A DNA stretch of 59,171 nucleotides from JACDBZ01 sp038233215 (GCA_038233215.1 JBBSML010000015.1:1-59171), one strand, 5' to 3'. Numbered from the stretch's first letter, positions 15,401-25,275 are shown. The notes: generated from the letters alone by a model not told the origin. A program made the numbers and translations.

Positions 15401-15837
15401 AACGTGCATGGCTCGGTCAGGCGGTCGTGCATCTCCGCCAGCAGGTACGCCGCGACGCCAGGTCGTGACGAACCCGGTCCCCCGAGCTGCTGGAGCATCG
15501 AATGCGCGCGGCGACCGAAGCCCTTGTGACGCTTGCTGATCGTCTCGATCAGGTAGCTGATGTGGAAGCTCCAGTCTCGATCGGTGCGGTCGAGCTTGTA
15601 CCAATAGCAGGGGACGTCGACCTCGCGCTCCCACTGCCACAGGAGCGTCGTCTTCCCGTAGCCGGCATCCGCGGCAATGACGGCGGCTCGGCATCCCGCA
15701 GCTTCGTTAAGCCAGTCCAGCAACCGGGCACGGCGCAGCGTCGGCGTCGCGTAGTGCGGCGACGCAACCTTGTTGAGAATCAGCGGGTAGGCGTATTTGA
15801 TGTCCGACAATCCACCGGTCTCCTGATATGAAGACAC
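12451..15837 (-). CDS. Giant MalT/BTAD-type transcriptional regulator
   Basis: 1128 residues from a GTG at 15837; a TTG at 15810 with AGGAG nine bases upstream is an equally good start. Residues 1-390: STAND-type NTPase like MalT, with RARLLDWLNEAAG, Walker A ADAGYGKTTLL, Walker B TFIIDDWQ, and the block RTEGWAASLQL. Residues about 390-850: helical TPR-like repeats. From about 870 an OmpR-type winged-helix (IYLRTFGGISLHRGGW, KRRVRALLAVLGAH, ILWPEADGDSAVNNLNQTVFQLRRYL), then a BTAD domain to the end. Such proteins activate transcription when a ligand or partner releases the NTPase. A MalT-like sensor combined with a SARP-like DNA-binding end is a known arrangement; the ligand is unknown. GC content falls from about 65-70% in the NTPase part to 52-58% in the TPR/BTAD part. 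Confidence 0.88.
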   Translation of the reverse strand: MSSYQETGGLSDIKYAYPLILNKVASPHYATPTLRRARLLDWLNEAAGCRAAVIAADAGYGKTTLLWQWEREVDVPCYWYKLDRTDRDWSFHISYLIETISKRHKGFGRRAHSMLQQLGGPGSSRPGVAAYLLAEMHDRLTEPCTFIIDDWQYVNAVTEVRGLWNQILRDAPPTCRFVFASRVKPRLQFARFKTHSGYAELRTDTLRFTEAEIDELFRDIYNDPLDPTDVAELERRTEGWAASLQLVEVSLRERPSPEERREFIQSITATTDSDLFDFLAEEVLDQQPEETRNFLLTTSILQQITPEVAERLAGVHDGRRELTELEHRGLFTNRLDEQRYRYHNLFREFLERRLIAERSDAEVVGLHIHAASYFETTEQWPEAIHHYLRAGLQRQAARLIAKHGEEVVSAGRLGLVDEWLRQLPHEMIKQNARLNLLYGEACGIRGEWESALEALNRARDYFSRKGDRRFEALACLKLSTVYSNFGDAERAADVAEAGVVLVPSDAISTRLRLEGNVAITRTWLAGPLDAVVRECQRIAVESAARGLEHFAAIGYHNAGEMHLRMGDIEKAIRNLEKAARFWSETPTNPFAHNEELTMALVLGGQRDRAAAVANDAIRRTAPWPRPRAHALYGWAGVLTSEGRLHESTVVLLDATATPGVLGAANAPLFSRLIENLYLDNQPVPEILSAHHSLESGPPVDLRYSAEIAPARSIVDHLAGECDGRCLERLSELADAHALGARLVGVTGRVKIGVLALEHRGIKPKRAAWQAVNEALAAGYLEPIRWWVRRYADHARIALDLPAGADLLAALAAWDPDGWRGALLRLLPRTTGAARATLLTAITRCANRQTVIAMQDIPGEDVTEARRHLQQAYASRIYLRTFGGISLHRGGWQGPLVSVEKRRVRALLAVLGAHAHTHLTRDMAIDILWPEADGDSAVNNLNQTVFQLRRYLDPSYRQGESPEYIISSAEQVGLAPGLVVTDLQEVRRLADRFTIGSWRHRQDSATKAISLVRGEFLADLRYETWASRLQVTVHNEVRSRLLPVALQAHASFDVQVAMDAAAALVTIDPFDEAATLALAECLTRSGRRKAARELLVGYAAQLKTEFDEAPSRDISDATDRLRGTRLSQM

Positions 15838-15909
15838 CGATGCTGTCGTCGCGCCCCCCGCGGCGAGCGCCTCGGTCGAGACGAGAGACTCTAGCGCGCG
15901 CCGATTATC

Positions 15910-15931
15910 AGCGGATTACTGCAAATCCGCT
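15910..15931. promoter_or_regulatory. Perfect inverted repeat before folK
   Basis: AGCGGATT-ACTGCA-AATCCGCT, eight-base arms and a six-base loop, ending exactly where TAGAGT (15931-15936) begins. That hexamer lies eight bases before the GTG of folK and is a plausible -10 box for a leaderless transcript, so the inverted repeat would cover the -10/-35 spacer. An operator is likely; the regulator is unknown. Confidence 0.45.
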
Positions 15932-15944
15932 AGAGTGCGGGCAC

Positions 15945-16499
15945 GTGCGCGCCTTCATCGGTCTCGGTGGAAATCTGGGCGAACCGGTCGTTGCCCTCCG
16001 CGCCGCCGTGGCCGAGCTTCGCGGCATCGGCCTGGTCACCAAGGTCTCCTCTCTCTACGACAGCGCGCCTCGCGATTCACTCGACCAACCGCGCTTCCTG
16101 AATGCAGCGTTGGAGCTCGAGTCCGATCTGTCCCCGACTGATCTCCTGGCCCAGCTCAAGCGCCTGGAGCTTTCACTTGGCCGGGACCCTCAGGGTCGCC
16201 GATGGGGACCTCGCCTCCTCGACCTCGACCTTCTTGCGTTCGATGGCCGATGCGTCACCGATCCCGAGCACGACCTGATCGTTCCGCATCCGCGCTTTCA
16301 TGAGCGACGCTTCGCGTTGGAGCCTGTGGCGGAGCTGGATCCTGCGCTGCGCCCGTGGCGGGGCTGCTCCGACCTGCGCGTCGAGGTTTCCGTCGCGGAT
16401 CTGCTGGCCACCGTCGCCAACCAGGAGGTCCACCGAGTCGGAGGTCCAGACTGGGCCGATCCACTCTCAAGAGGGGACTTAGCTCAGGGACTAAGCTAA
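15945..16499 (+). CDS. folK: 2-amino-4-hydroxy-6-hydroxymethyldihydropteridine pyrophosphokinase
   Basis: 184 residues from the GTG at 15945, chosen because the family begins with AFIGLGGNLGEP directly after the start. HPPK transfers pyrophosphate from ATP to 6-hydroxymethyl-7,8-dihydropterin in folate synthesis. Visible signatures are SLYDSAP, DQPRFLNAALELES, LKRLELSLGRD and RRWGPRLLDLDLLAF, which holds the metal-binding aspartates, followed by VPHPRFHERRFALEPVAEL. The last 40 residues go beyond the usual end. No other folate genes are adjacent. The frame is open upstream to 15828 without family similarity. Confidence 0.93.
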   Translation: MRAFIGLGGNLGEPVVALRAAVAELRGIGLVTKVSSLYDSAPRDSLDQPRFLNAALELESDLSPTDLLAQLKRLELSLGRDPQGRRWGPRLLDLDLLAFDGRCVTDPEHDLIVPHPRFHERRFALEPVAELDPALRPWRGCSDLRVEVSVADLLATVANQEVHRVGGPDWADPLSRGDLAQGLS

Positions 16500-16507
16500 C
16501 CTCGGGC

Positions 16508-16627
16508 GATCATGACCCGGGTCGTCGGATGATGGTCGCCCGGGCGCAAGCGGAAGAACTGACGCTGGCAACGGTGGACGATCGCCTCGCCCCGTACGAC
16601 GTACGTCTGCTGAACGTCGCGGCCTAG
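16508..16627 (+). pseudogene. 3' remnant of a VapC/PIN-domain toxin
   Basis: After the folK stop, in the frame that ends at 16627, the sequence reads DHDPGRRMMVARAQAEELTL and then ATVDDRLAPYDVRLL. This is the last third of a PIN-domain ribonuclease of the VapC type, whose usual form is H-x-DPFDRMLVAQA...LTLVTxD..L..Y.V. The conserved aspartate of the T-x-D turn is present as VDD, but the N-terminal half with the first catalytic acids is missing and there is no antitoxin gene. It is a decayed toxin-antitoxin remnant, not a functional gene. Confidence 0.65.
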
Positions 16628-17619
16628 AGGCGCACCTTGGGCGGATTGGTGGGGTCCCACATGTGGACGGTGTCGATGAAACGAACGAGGCCGCCGGCAC
16701 AGCTCATCATCAGCGAGTGGGTGCGCCCGCCGCCGCCGAAGAAGCGGACGCCGCGGAGGAGTTCGCCATCGGTCACGCCGGTGGCGCAGAAGACCACGTT
16801 CTGACCGGATGCGAGGTCGTTCGTGAAGTAGACCCGCTCGGTATCGTCCACGTCGACACCCATGTCCCGCGCTCGCTCCCGCTCCTCGTCAGAGCGCCAC
16901 TTGAACTTGGCCTGGATCTCGCCGCCCAGGCACTTCAATGCGGCGGCCGAAAGGACCCCCTCGGGCGCGCCGCCGATGCCCATGACCGCGTGCACGCCGG
17001 TGCCGGAGACGGCGACGCTGATGGCGGCGGTCAGATCACCGTCCCCGATGAGCTTGATGCGAGCCCCGGCTGCCCGGACATCGGCGATGAGCTGCTGATG
17101 CCGCGGCCGCTCGAGGATCACTACCGTGATATCCCACACGTTGCGGCCCAGCCGCTCGGCGACCGTGGCCAGCGTCTTGGCCACGGGGTCGTTGATGTCG
17201 ACGTGACCGGCGACTGTCGGGCCGACGATGAGCTTCTCGAGATAGGTGTCCGGGGCGTGCATCAGGCCGCCCGGCTCCGAGGCGGCGAGCACCGCCGTCG
17301 CATTCGGTTCGCCGGTGGCGACCAGGTTCGTCCCCTCGAGCGGATCGACCGCGATGTCGATCGAGACGGCAGCATCCACATTGCCGACCTGTTCCCCGAT
17401 GTAGAGCATCGGCGCCTTGTCGCGCTCGCCCTCGCCGATGACGATGGTGCCGCTGATATCCGCGTCGTCCATCGCCTTGCGCATGGCGGTCACCGCCGCC
17501 TGGTCGGCAGCGTCCCGATCTCCACGGCCCATGAGGCGGGCGGCGGCGATGGCTCCGGCCTCGGTGGCGCGGATCGCCTCCGCGATGATGATCTTGTCGA
17601 CTGGCGATCGCGATGCCAT
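16624..17619 (-). CDS. glpX: Class II fructose-1,6-bisphosphatase
   Basis: 331 residues from the ATG at 17619, four bases after the purH stop. GlpX-type FBPase hydrolyses fructose-1,6-bisphosphate to fructose-6-phosphate in gluconeogenesis. Family signatures are TEAGAIAAARLMGRGD, ISGTIVIGEGERDKAPMLYI with metal-binding acids, AVDPLEGTN, and GIGGAPEGVLSAAALKCLGG. The length matches. The frame continues upstream through the purH end but without similarity. The close spacing with purH points to co-transcription. Confidence 0.95.
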   Translation of the reverse strand: MASRSPVDKIIIAEAIRATEAGAIAAARLMGRGDRDAADQAAVTAMRKAMDDADISGTIVIGEGERDKAPMLYIGEQVGNVDAAVSIDIAVDPLEGTNLVATGEPNATAVLAASEPGGLMHAPDTYLEKLIVGPTVAGHVDINDPVAKTLATVAERLGRNVWDITVVILERPRHQQLIADVRAAGARIKLIGDGDLTAAISVAVSGTGVHAVMGIGGAPEGVLSAAALKCLGGEIQAKFKWRSDEERERARDMGVDVDDTERVYFTNDLASGQNVVFCATGVTDGELLRGVRFFGGGGRTHSLMMSCAGGLVRFIDTVHMWDPTNPPKVRL

Positions 17620-17623
17620 GGAT

Positions 17624-19171
17624 CTAGTGCTTGAAATGGCGTCGGCCGGTGAAGACCATCGCCATGTGGTGACGGTCGGCAACCTCGATCGCCATCTCGT
17701 CGCGGATGCTGCCGCCTGGCTGGATGATGGCGGTGACCCCCGCCTGGGCGGCGATCTGGATGCCGTCCGGGAACGGAAAGTATGCGTCGCTGGCCATGAC
17801 CGAGAGCGGGGCGCGTTCACCGGCCTTGCGCAGCGCGACCTCGACGCTGACGACGCGCGATGGCTGTCCCGCCCCCATGCCGATCATGGCGTGCTTCTTT
17901 GCCAGCACGACCGCGTTGGACTTCACGTGTCGCACGGCGCGCCAGGCGAACAGGAGATCGGTCAGCTCCTCCAGCGTCGGGCGCCGCTGCGTGACCGGCT
18001 GAAGCTTGTCGCGATCCTCCTCCAGGTTGTCGAAGGTCTGCACCAGGACCCCGCCACCGATGCGCTTGAAGTCGAATTTGCCGATGCCCAGCTCGTCCGC
18101 CTCGTCCGCGGCCGGCGGAACCTCGATGATTTCGAAGCCGCGCTTGGTTCGCAGGATCTCGAGCGCCTCGGGCGTATAGCCGGGCGCGACAATCGCCTCG
18201 AAGAAGCCCGGCCGAATGGCGCGAGCGGCCGATTCGTCGATGGTCCGATTGGCACCGATGACTCCGCCGTACGCGCTGACGCTGTCCCCCTCGAGCGCCA
18301 GCCGGAATGCCTCGGCGAGGTCCACGATCGAAGCGAGTCCGCACGGATTGCCGTGCTTGACGATCGCGACGGCAGGCGTCTTGAAGTCGGACGCGATGCT
18401 CCAGGCAGCATCGAGATCCAGCAGATTGTTGAAGCTGAGGTCCTTGCCGGCGATCTGGTGCGCGCTGCTGATGCTGCCGCCGGAATGCGCCGGATCGGTG
18501 TAGAAGGCGCCGAGCTGGTGCGGATTCTCGCCGTAGCGAAGATCTGCCTTCTTCTCGACCACCATCGTCAGGCGGCTCGGAAAAACGGTGCCGGTGGCAA
18601 CGTTCAGGTAGCTCGCGATCTGCGCGTCGTAGGCCGCCGTCACGGCGAATGCCTCGCCGGCCAGCTTCTGGCGAGTTTCGGGGCTCACGCTGCCGTGGGT
18701 CTTGATGTCGCGCAGGACCGATGCGTACTGCGTCGGGTTGGACACGGCGGCCACGCCCGGAAAATTCTTGGCCGCGGCACGCAGGAGCGCCACGCCGCCG
18801 ATATCGATCTGCTCGAGCGCCTGGTCGAGCGTCGTGTTCGGCTCGCGCACCGTCTGCGCGAATCGGTACAGGTTGACGACCACGATGTCGATCTGCTCGA
18901 TGCCGTGCTCGGCCAACTGCGCCAGATGGGCGGGCTGATCCCGACGCGCGAGCAGCCCGGCGAAGATGTTGGGATGCAGCGTCTTGACGCGGCCCCCGAG
19001 GATCTCGCTCGTCTCGGTCAGCTCGCTGACGGGCCGAATTCCATCGATGCCGGCCTCGGCCAGGTGAGCGCGGGTGCCATCGGTGGCGAAGATCTCGACC
19101 CCCGCATCGGTCAGGCCCCTGGCGAGCTCAACAATGCCTTCGCGATCGCTGACGGAGAGCAGGGCGCGCAA
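17624..19171 (-). CDS. purH: Bifunctional AICAR formyltransferase / IMP cyclohydrolase
   Basis: 515 residues, full family length. The N-terminal 190 residues are the MGS-like IMP cyclohydrolase (RALLSVSDREGIVELARGL, then GRVKTLHPNIFAGLLA). The C-terminal AICARFT domain contains LRYGENPHQLGAF, the KHGNPCG motif of the active site, and FPDGIQIAAQAGVTAIIQPG. It performs the last two steps of purine synthesis, transferring a formyl group from 10-formyl-tetrahydrofolate to AICAR and closing the ring to IMP. It ends four bases before glpX. Confidence 0.97.
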   Translation of the reverse strand: MRALLSVSDREGIVELARGLTDAGVEIFATDGTRAHLAEAGIDGIRPVSELTETSEILGGRVKTLHPNIFAGLLARRDQPAHLAQLAEHGIEQIDIVVVNLYRFAQTVREPNTTLDQALEQIDIGGVALLRAAAKNFPGVAAVSNPTQYASVLRDIKTHGSVSPETRQKLAGEAFAVTAAYDAQIASYLNVATGTVFPSRLTMVVEKKADLRYGENPHQLGAFYTDPAHSGGSISSAHQIAGKDLSFNNLLDLDAAWSIASDFKTPAVAIVKHGNPCGLASIVDLAEAFRLALEGDSVSAYGGVIGANRTIDESAARAIRPGFFEAIVAPGYTPEALEILRTKRGFEIIEVPPAADEADELGIGKFDFKRIGGGVLVQTFDNLEEDRDKLQPVTQRRPTLEELTDLLFAWRAVRHVKSNAVVLAKKHAMIGMGAGQPSRVVSVEVALRKAGERAPLSVMASDAYFPFPDGIQIAAQAGVTAIIQPGGSIRDEMAIEVADRHHMAMVFTGRRHFKH

Positions 19172-19247
19172 TCGACGTCCTCATGTGGTGGCGGCCGGGC
19201 TCCGCAGTATAGCGACGGCGGATCGTCTGGCGTTCCTGCCGCGTACC

Positions 19248-19263
19248 ATATATACGTATATAT
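19248..19263. promoter_or_regulatory. ATATATAC-GTATATAT, 16-base perfect palindrome
   Basis: A pure AT/TA palindrome in otherwise GC-rich DNA, located between the divergent purH and the gene at 19306. It could melt easily or bind a dimeric regulator. It lies 28 bases before TAGACT (19291-19296), so it overlaps the -35 region of the plus-strand gene. Confidence 0.5.
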
Positions 19264-19305
19264 ACCGCGACCACGCGACCAACGCCGTGCTAGACTCCGC
19301 GGCCG

Positions 19306-19722
19306 ATGAACGTCCTGACCGATCCATTCTCGCTGGCAAATTATCCCGACCTTTTCACGCTCATGTGGGTGGCCGGCGTGCTCATCGCGATCGGCGCGAT
19401 CGTCGTCTACAACCTTGCGCAGCGCCGCTATCGACGCTACCCGGAGCTGCTGGCCCTGCACGAGTGGGTCTTCTGGCCGATCATCGTCACCTGGGGGGTC
19501 ATTCCGCTCCTGGTGGTGATCGGCGTTCCACTGATCCTCCAGCTCCTGATCGTGCTGGCCGGGATGGGGATGGCCGCCCATGCGGTGTTCGTGCGGTTCC
19601 CGCCCCGGATCGCGGCTGCCAACGATGAGATCCGCCGTCGCCGGTACGTCCCTCCGCCGCGTCGAGCCGAGCGCGAGCGCGTCAAGCCGACGCCCGCCGG
19701 TCGCCGCCGCAAGCACCGATAG
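19306..19722 (+). CDS. Small hypothetical membrane protein
   Basis: 138 residues with three hydrophobic segments (about 17-38, 58-80 and 82-98) and a strongly basic C-terminal tail (RRRYVPPPRRAERERVKP). TAGACT ends nine bases before the ATG, so the transcript may be leaderless. The stop codon TAG is inside a GAT-NN-ATC palindrome (CCGATAGATCGA, 19716-19727). No known family recognised. It reads divergently from purH across a palindromic promoter region. Confidence 0.6.
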   Translation: MNVLTDPFSLANYPDLFTLMWVAGVLIAIGAIVVYNLAQRRYRRYPELLALHEWVFWPIIVTWGVIPLLVVIGVPLILQLLIVLAGMGMAAHAVFVRFPPRIAAANDEIRRRRYVPPPRRAERERVKPTPAGRRRKHR

Positions 19723-19727
19723 ATCGA
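19716..19727. repeat. CCGATAGATCGA palindrome over a stop codon
   Basis: One mismatch from a perfect palindrome of the dispersed family. It supplies the TAG stop of the gene at 19306, as similar copies do for the HTH genes ending at 4507 and 7928. Confidence 0.55.
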
Positions 19728-19832
19728 GCGGGCGCCTGATCGCGCTGGGCTTGACGCCGGACCGGCGCGACGCGTAGAGTCCGGAACCGATGGCGCGCCT
19801 GGGCCGCCGCACGCATTCACGAGGAGGATGAC

Positions 19833-19895
19833 ATGGCACAGACCGTTGGAACGGTTCTTTGCGCGTCGTGCCTCCGGATGGAGCTCGCCGGCTAG
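19833..19895 (+). CDS. 20-residue ORF with a CxxC motif and a very strong ribosome site
   Basis: MAQTVGTVLCASCLRMELAG, preceded five bases upstream by GAGGAGG (19821-19827), the best Shine-Dalgarno in this part of the window. The TAG at 19893 is followed by further open sequence in the same frame, so this may be the start of a longer protein cut by a nonsense mutation rather than a true micro-protein. It precedes the RNHCP gene by 137 bases on the same strand. No function assigned. Confidence 0.35.
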   Translation: MAQTVGTVLCASCLRMELAG

Positions 19896-20032
19896 CAGCA
19901 GCTGGGATTCGACCATCAGCCGCTCGCCAGATGGGCCGCCCGCCGGGGCGGTCTCTTCCATTTCCTGAGGCCGAACGCACGACGCGCACCGCGATCGCCG
20001 TTCTCATCCGTTCGTCCCAGGAGATCTCACCG

Positions 20033-20422
20033 TTGCGCCAGTCCCGTGACTCACGCCGCGTACGGCATCGGCCGCGCGCTCAATCAACTTCGTTCCGCTG
20101 CGTCAACTGCCGGCTCGACGTGCCGTCCGACGCCCCGGGTACCCAGCACAGAAATCATTGCCCGACCTGCCTCTGGTCGCGTCACGTCGACGACCGACCG
20201 GGCGACCGCGCCATGCTCGACGAGTGTGGCTCTGGAATGGAGCCGATCGCCATCACGGTCCGAGGCAAGGGAGAATGGGTCCTCATCCACCGTTGTACCG
20301 GATGCGGCGTCCTGCATGCCAACCGGAGCGCTGCTGATGATTCGCCCCTTCTCCTGGTCAGGCTGGCAGTAAAGCCGCTCGCCCTGCCGCCGTTTCCGCT
20401 TGACCGCCTTGCGCAGGTCTAG
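20033..20422 (+). CDS. RNHCP-domain zinc-ribbon protein
   Basis: 129 residues from a TTG at 20033 with AGGAG nine bases upstream; the frame is open to 19859 but only the part from here resembles a protein. It contains the RNHCP domain nearly entire: FRCVNCRLDV, GTQHRNHCPTCLWSRHVDD, PGDRAMLDECGSGMEPIAI, RCTGCGVLHANR. Four Cys-x2-Cys-like pairs suggest one or two zinc sites. The family function is unknown; nucleic-acid binding is a guess. Its stop overlaps that of the convergent gene at 20419 by four bases. Confidence 0.85.
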   Translation: MRQSRDSRRVRHRPRAQSTSFRCVNCRLDVPSDAPGTQHRNHCPTCLWSRHVDDRPGDRAMLDECGSGMEPIAITVRGKGEWVLIHRCTGCGVLHANRSAADDSPLLLVRLAVKPLALPPFPLDRLAQV

Positions 20423-21168
20423 GCGGGCGGCGCCTCGCCTGTCGGAAACATTGGCGTCAGCTCTGATCGGGATCGGCCGATCTCTCGTCCGGCGTAGGCA
20501 CTGAACCCGACCATGGTGACGATGAAGCCCGCCGCCCCGAGCCCGACGGCCACCGCGCTGACGGCAGCGAGCTGAAGCGCGAGGAGGGCGACGATCGTGC
20601 CGGCCAGGACCGAGTTGAGGACGCTGAGGAGCATCGGGCTGGAGGCGAGCATCTGGGCGAAGACCGAGGTGCCCGGTTGCACCGCCATCGTCAGGCTCAT
20701 GCCGCGCTCATCGTCCGTGGTGCCCATCACGAAGAACCGCTCGAGGTCGGGCGCGACTTCCAGGTAGCCCGCGCGAATGCGGTTCATGCCGAGGACGCAC
20801 CGCGCATCGTGATAGTTCGCGATGCCCATCCGCAGCACGGTGCCGATCCCGACAAACAGCACGACGGGCAGGATCACCAGGCCGAAGATCCGGAATCCTT
20901 CGCCGAACTCGGTGGCCTGGGCGACCAAGGCCAGCGCGACGATGGCGCCGGACAGCGTCGAGAGGAACATGCCGGCGCGGCTGAATGACTCGTTCCATGC
21001 CAGGGAGCGTGATGCCAGCAGGCTCCAGTGCTCGGTCGACAGAATCTGGAGGCGCATGGCCGGCGTGACGCCACCTTCCCCCGGACCTTCCAAACCGCCC
21101 GGACCCGGCGTCGGTGCTGGCTCGGCAGCGAGGCCGGCACCGGAACCCGTGGAACGTTCGAAAGACAT
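20419..21168 (-). CDS. Hypothetical membrane protein (four segments)
   Basis: 249 residues. A Pro/Gly/Glu-rich N-terminal 35 residues precedes HWSLLASRSLAWNESFSRAG, a pattern seen in a family of uncharacterised four-helix membrane proteins of Actinobacteria and Chloroflexota. Hydrophobic segments lie at about 67-85, 92-112, 175-205 and 207-228. GAGGAG is eight bases before the ATG. Function unknown. Confidence 0.65.
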   Translation of the reverse strand: MSFERSTGSGAGLAAEPAPTPGPGGLEGPGEGGVTPAMRLQILSTEHWSLLASRSLAWNESFSRAGMFLSTLSGAIVALALVAQATEFGEGFRIFGLVILPVVLFVGIGTVLRMGIANYHDARCVLGMNRIRAGYLEVAPDLERFFVMGTTDDERGMSLTMAVQPGTSVFAQMLASSPMLLSVLNSVLAGTIVALLALQLAAVSAVAVGLGAAGFIVTMVGFSAYAGREIGRSRSELTPMFPTGEAPPA

Positions 21169-21491
21169 GGGAGCTTCTCCTCGGCTCGGCGACGTGACGT
21201 CAATGTACTCTTGGCGTGCCGGTCACGTCTCAATCGGATGTGCGTGGCTTCGGCGCCGCTGCCGCCGCCGCGGCGCGTCGCGTCGCGTTTCGCCCGCACC
21301 ACGGGGATAACGACCAGGCAGGGCGTCGTGCATCGCCTGCGGCCCGTGCCACGCGCCTGAGGGCCGACGAGATGTGATTACGTTGTCGATTTGCTCGTGA
21401 CGCGGGTCAGATCGCGATGGAGCTGCGATGCCGGGCGCGCTCGATTGCCGTTAGCCCCTTCCTACGGGTACCGAGCGAACGCTGCAAAGGA
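21169..21491. other. Intergenic stretch, no gene seen
   Basis: 323 bases between the membrane protein and the end of clpB. It holds the ribosome site of the minus-strand gene (GAGGAG near 21180) and a GACGTGACGTC near-palindrome around 21190-21200. No ORF has plausible composition and no strong hairpin with a T-run follows clpB, so I cannot place its terminator. Confidence 0.5.
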
Positions 21492-24149
<2,658 letters not shown>

Positions 24150-24154
24150 GCTGC

Positions 24155-25126
24155 TCAGGCCCGGCCTTGCCGGGGATCCGGCTGAGGGTTGGCGGTCAGG
24201 ATCGGCTCGAGCTCGGCGCGAGCCTCGTCCTCCAGCCTGGGAAGGATCACCCGGGTAGTGACCACCAGGTCTCCCCTCTGGGAGGAGCCGCGCTTCGGCA
24301 GCCCGCGATTCTTGATGCGGATCTCCTGGCCGTTCTGAGTGTTCGGTCGGATGCGCAGCGTCACCGGCCTGGTTGGCGTGACGACCGGCACTTCTGCGCC
24401 GAGCAGCGCTTCAGCCAGTGTGAGCGGCAGCTGGGTGCGCAGGTCGGCGCCGTCGCGCTCGAAACGTGGATCCGGCTGCACGCGGACGGTGATGACCAGG
24501 TCCCCACCGTCGACCGCACCGGTGAGCTTGACCTTCGATCCGTCGCCGACACCAGCGGGAATCTTGACGTGCAGGCGTCGCCCGTTGACATCCACCATGC
24601 GCTCTGCGCCGGTTGCCACCTCCGCCAGCGTCACTTCCGCGGTAGCCTCCGCGGACGGGAGTGAGCGTGCCCGGGTTCGCCCACCGGCCAGGTCCGATAG
24701 GTCGACGTACTCGAAGCCGCCGCCGGCTGACCCTCCGAACGGGCTCCCTCCACCCGTGGCCCCGCCGCCGAAGAACTGGCGGAAGAAATCGCTGTAGCCC
24801 CCGGCTTCAGTTGCCGATGCGGTGCGGCGCGTCCACCGCGGCCCACCATCACCGAAGCCGCCGCGGGCGGTTGCGCCGTCCGGGCCATACCCGCCCGCCT
24901 GGTGAGCCTGCCAGTTGGCGCCAAGCTCGTCGTACTGCTTGCGCTTCTCCGGGTCGGTGAGGACGGCCTGTGCCTCGTTCGCGTCCTTGAAGCGCTTCTC
25001 AGCGGCGGGGTCCTGGTTCGTATCTGGGTGAAGCTCGCGGGCCAGCTTGCGATAAGCCTTCTTGATCTCGGCCTGCGAGGCCGTCTTCGGAACGCCGAGA
25101 GTCGCGTAGTAGTCCTTGTAATCCAT
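24155..25126 (-). CDS. dnaJ: DnaJ/CbpA-type co-chaperone
   Basis: 323 residues. J-domain at residues 1-70 with HPDTNQDPAAEKRF containing the HPD triad that stimulates DnaK. Then a Gly/Phe-rich linker (GGFGDGG, FGGGATGGGSPFGGSAGGG) and the C-terminal substrate-binding beta domains (VEVTLAEVATGAERMV-like block; DPRFERDGADLRTQLPLTLAEALLGAEV). The zinc-finger of classical DnaJ is absent, so this is the CbpA/type II form. It is cotranscribed with clpB and lies downstream of lon. Confidence 0.92.
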   Translation of the reverse strand: MDYKDYYATLGVPKTASQAEIKKAYRKLARELHPDTNQDPAAEKRFKDANEAQAVLTDPEKRKQYDELGANWQAHQAGGYGPDGATARGGFGDGGPRWTRRTASATEAGGYSDFFRQFFGGGATGGGSPFGGSAGGGFEYVDLSDLAGGRTRARSLPSAEATAEVTLAEVATGAERMVDVNGRRLHVKIPAGVGDGSKVKLTGAVDGGDLVITVRVQPDPRFERDGADLRTQLPLTLAEALLGAEVPVVTPTRPVTLRIRPNTQNGQEIRIKNRGLPKRGSSQRGDLVVTTRVILPRLEDEARAELEPILTANPQPDPRQGRA

Positions 25127-25167
25127 CGGTCAGTCCGCGCTAGGCGCCATTACGTAAGGCAATACCG

Positions 25168-25200
25168 CACGTGACCGCCCATTCGGGGGCAGTGCGGCCT
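25168..25200 (-). terminator. Imperfect hairpin between lon and dnaJ
   Basis: On the minus strand CCGCAC and GTGCGG arms enclose a second partial pairing (TGCCCCC with GGGCGGTCA) around a GAAT loop, just after lon. There is no U-tract, so it may instead be an attenuator or processing site that lowers dnaJ-clpB expression relative to lon. Confidence 0.35.
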
Positions 25201-25248
25201 GATCTGTGAGGCGCCGCGGCACGCGACGAGCTGTCCACGTGCGCGGCG

Positions 25249-25263
25249 GCCCCATCTATCGTC
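25249..25263. repeat. GCCCCATCTATCGTC, dispersed palindrome copy
   Basis: A degenerate member of the TGCCCGATAGATCGGGCA family, 12 bases after the lon stop codon on the minus strand. Similar sites at 28418-28436 and 28368-28382 lie at the other end of the lon/hspR block. Confidence 0.45.
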
Positions 25264-25275
25264 AGCGAGCGGATA

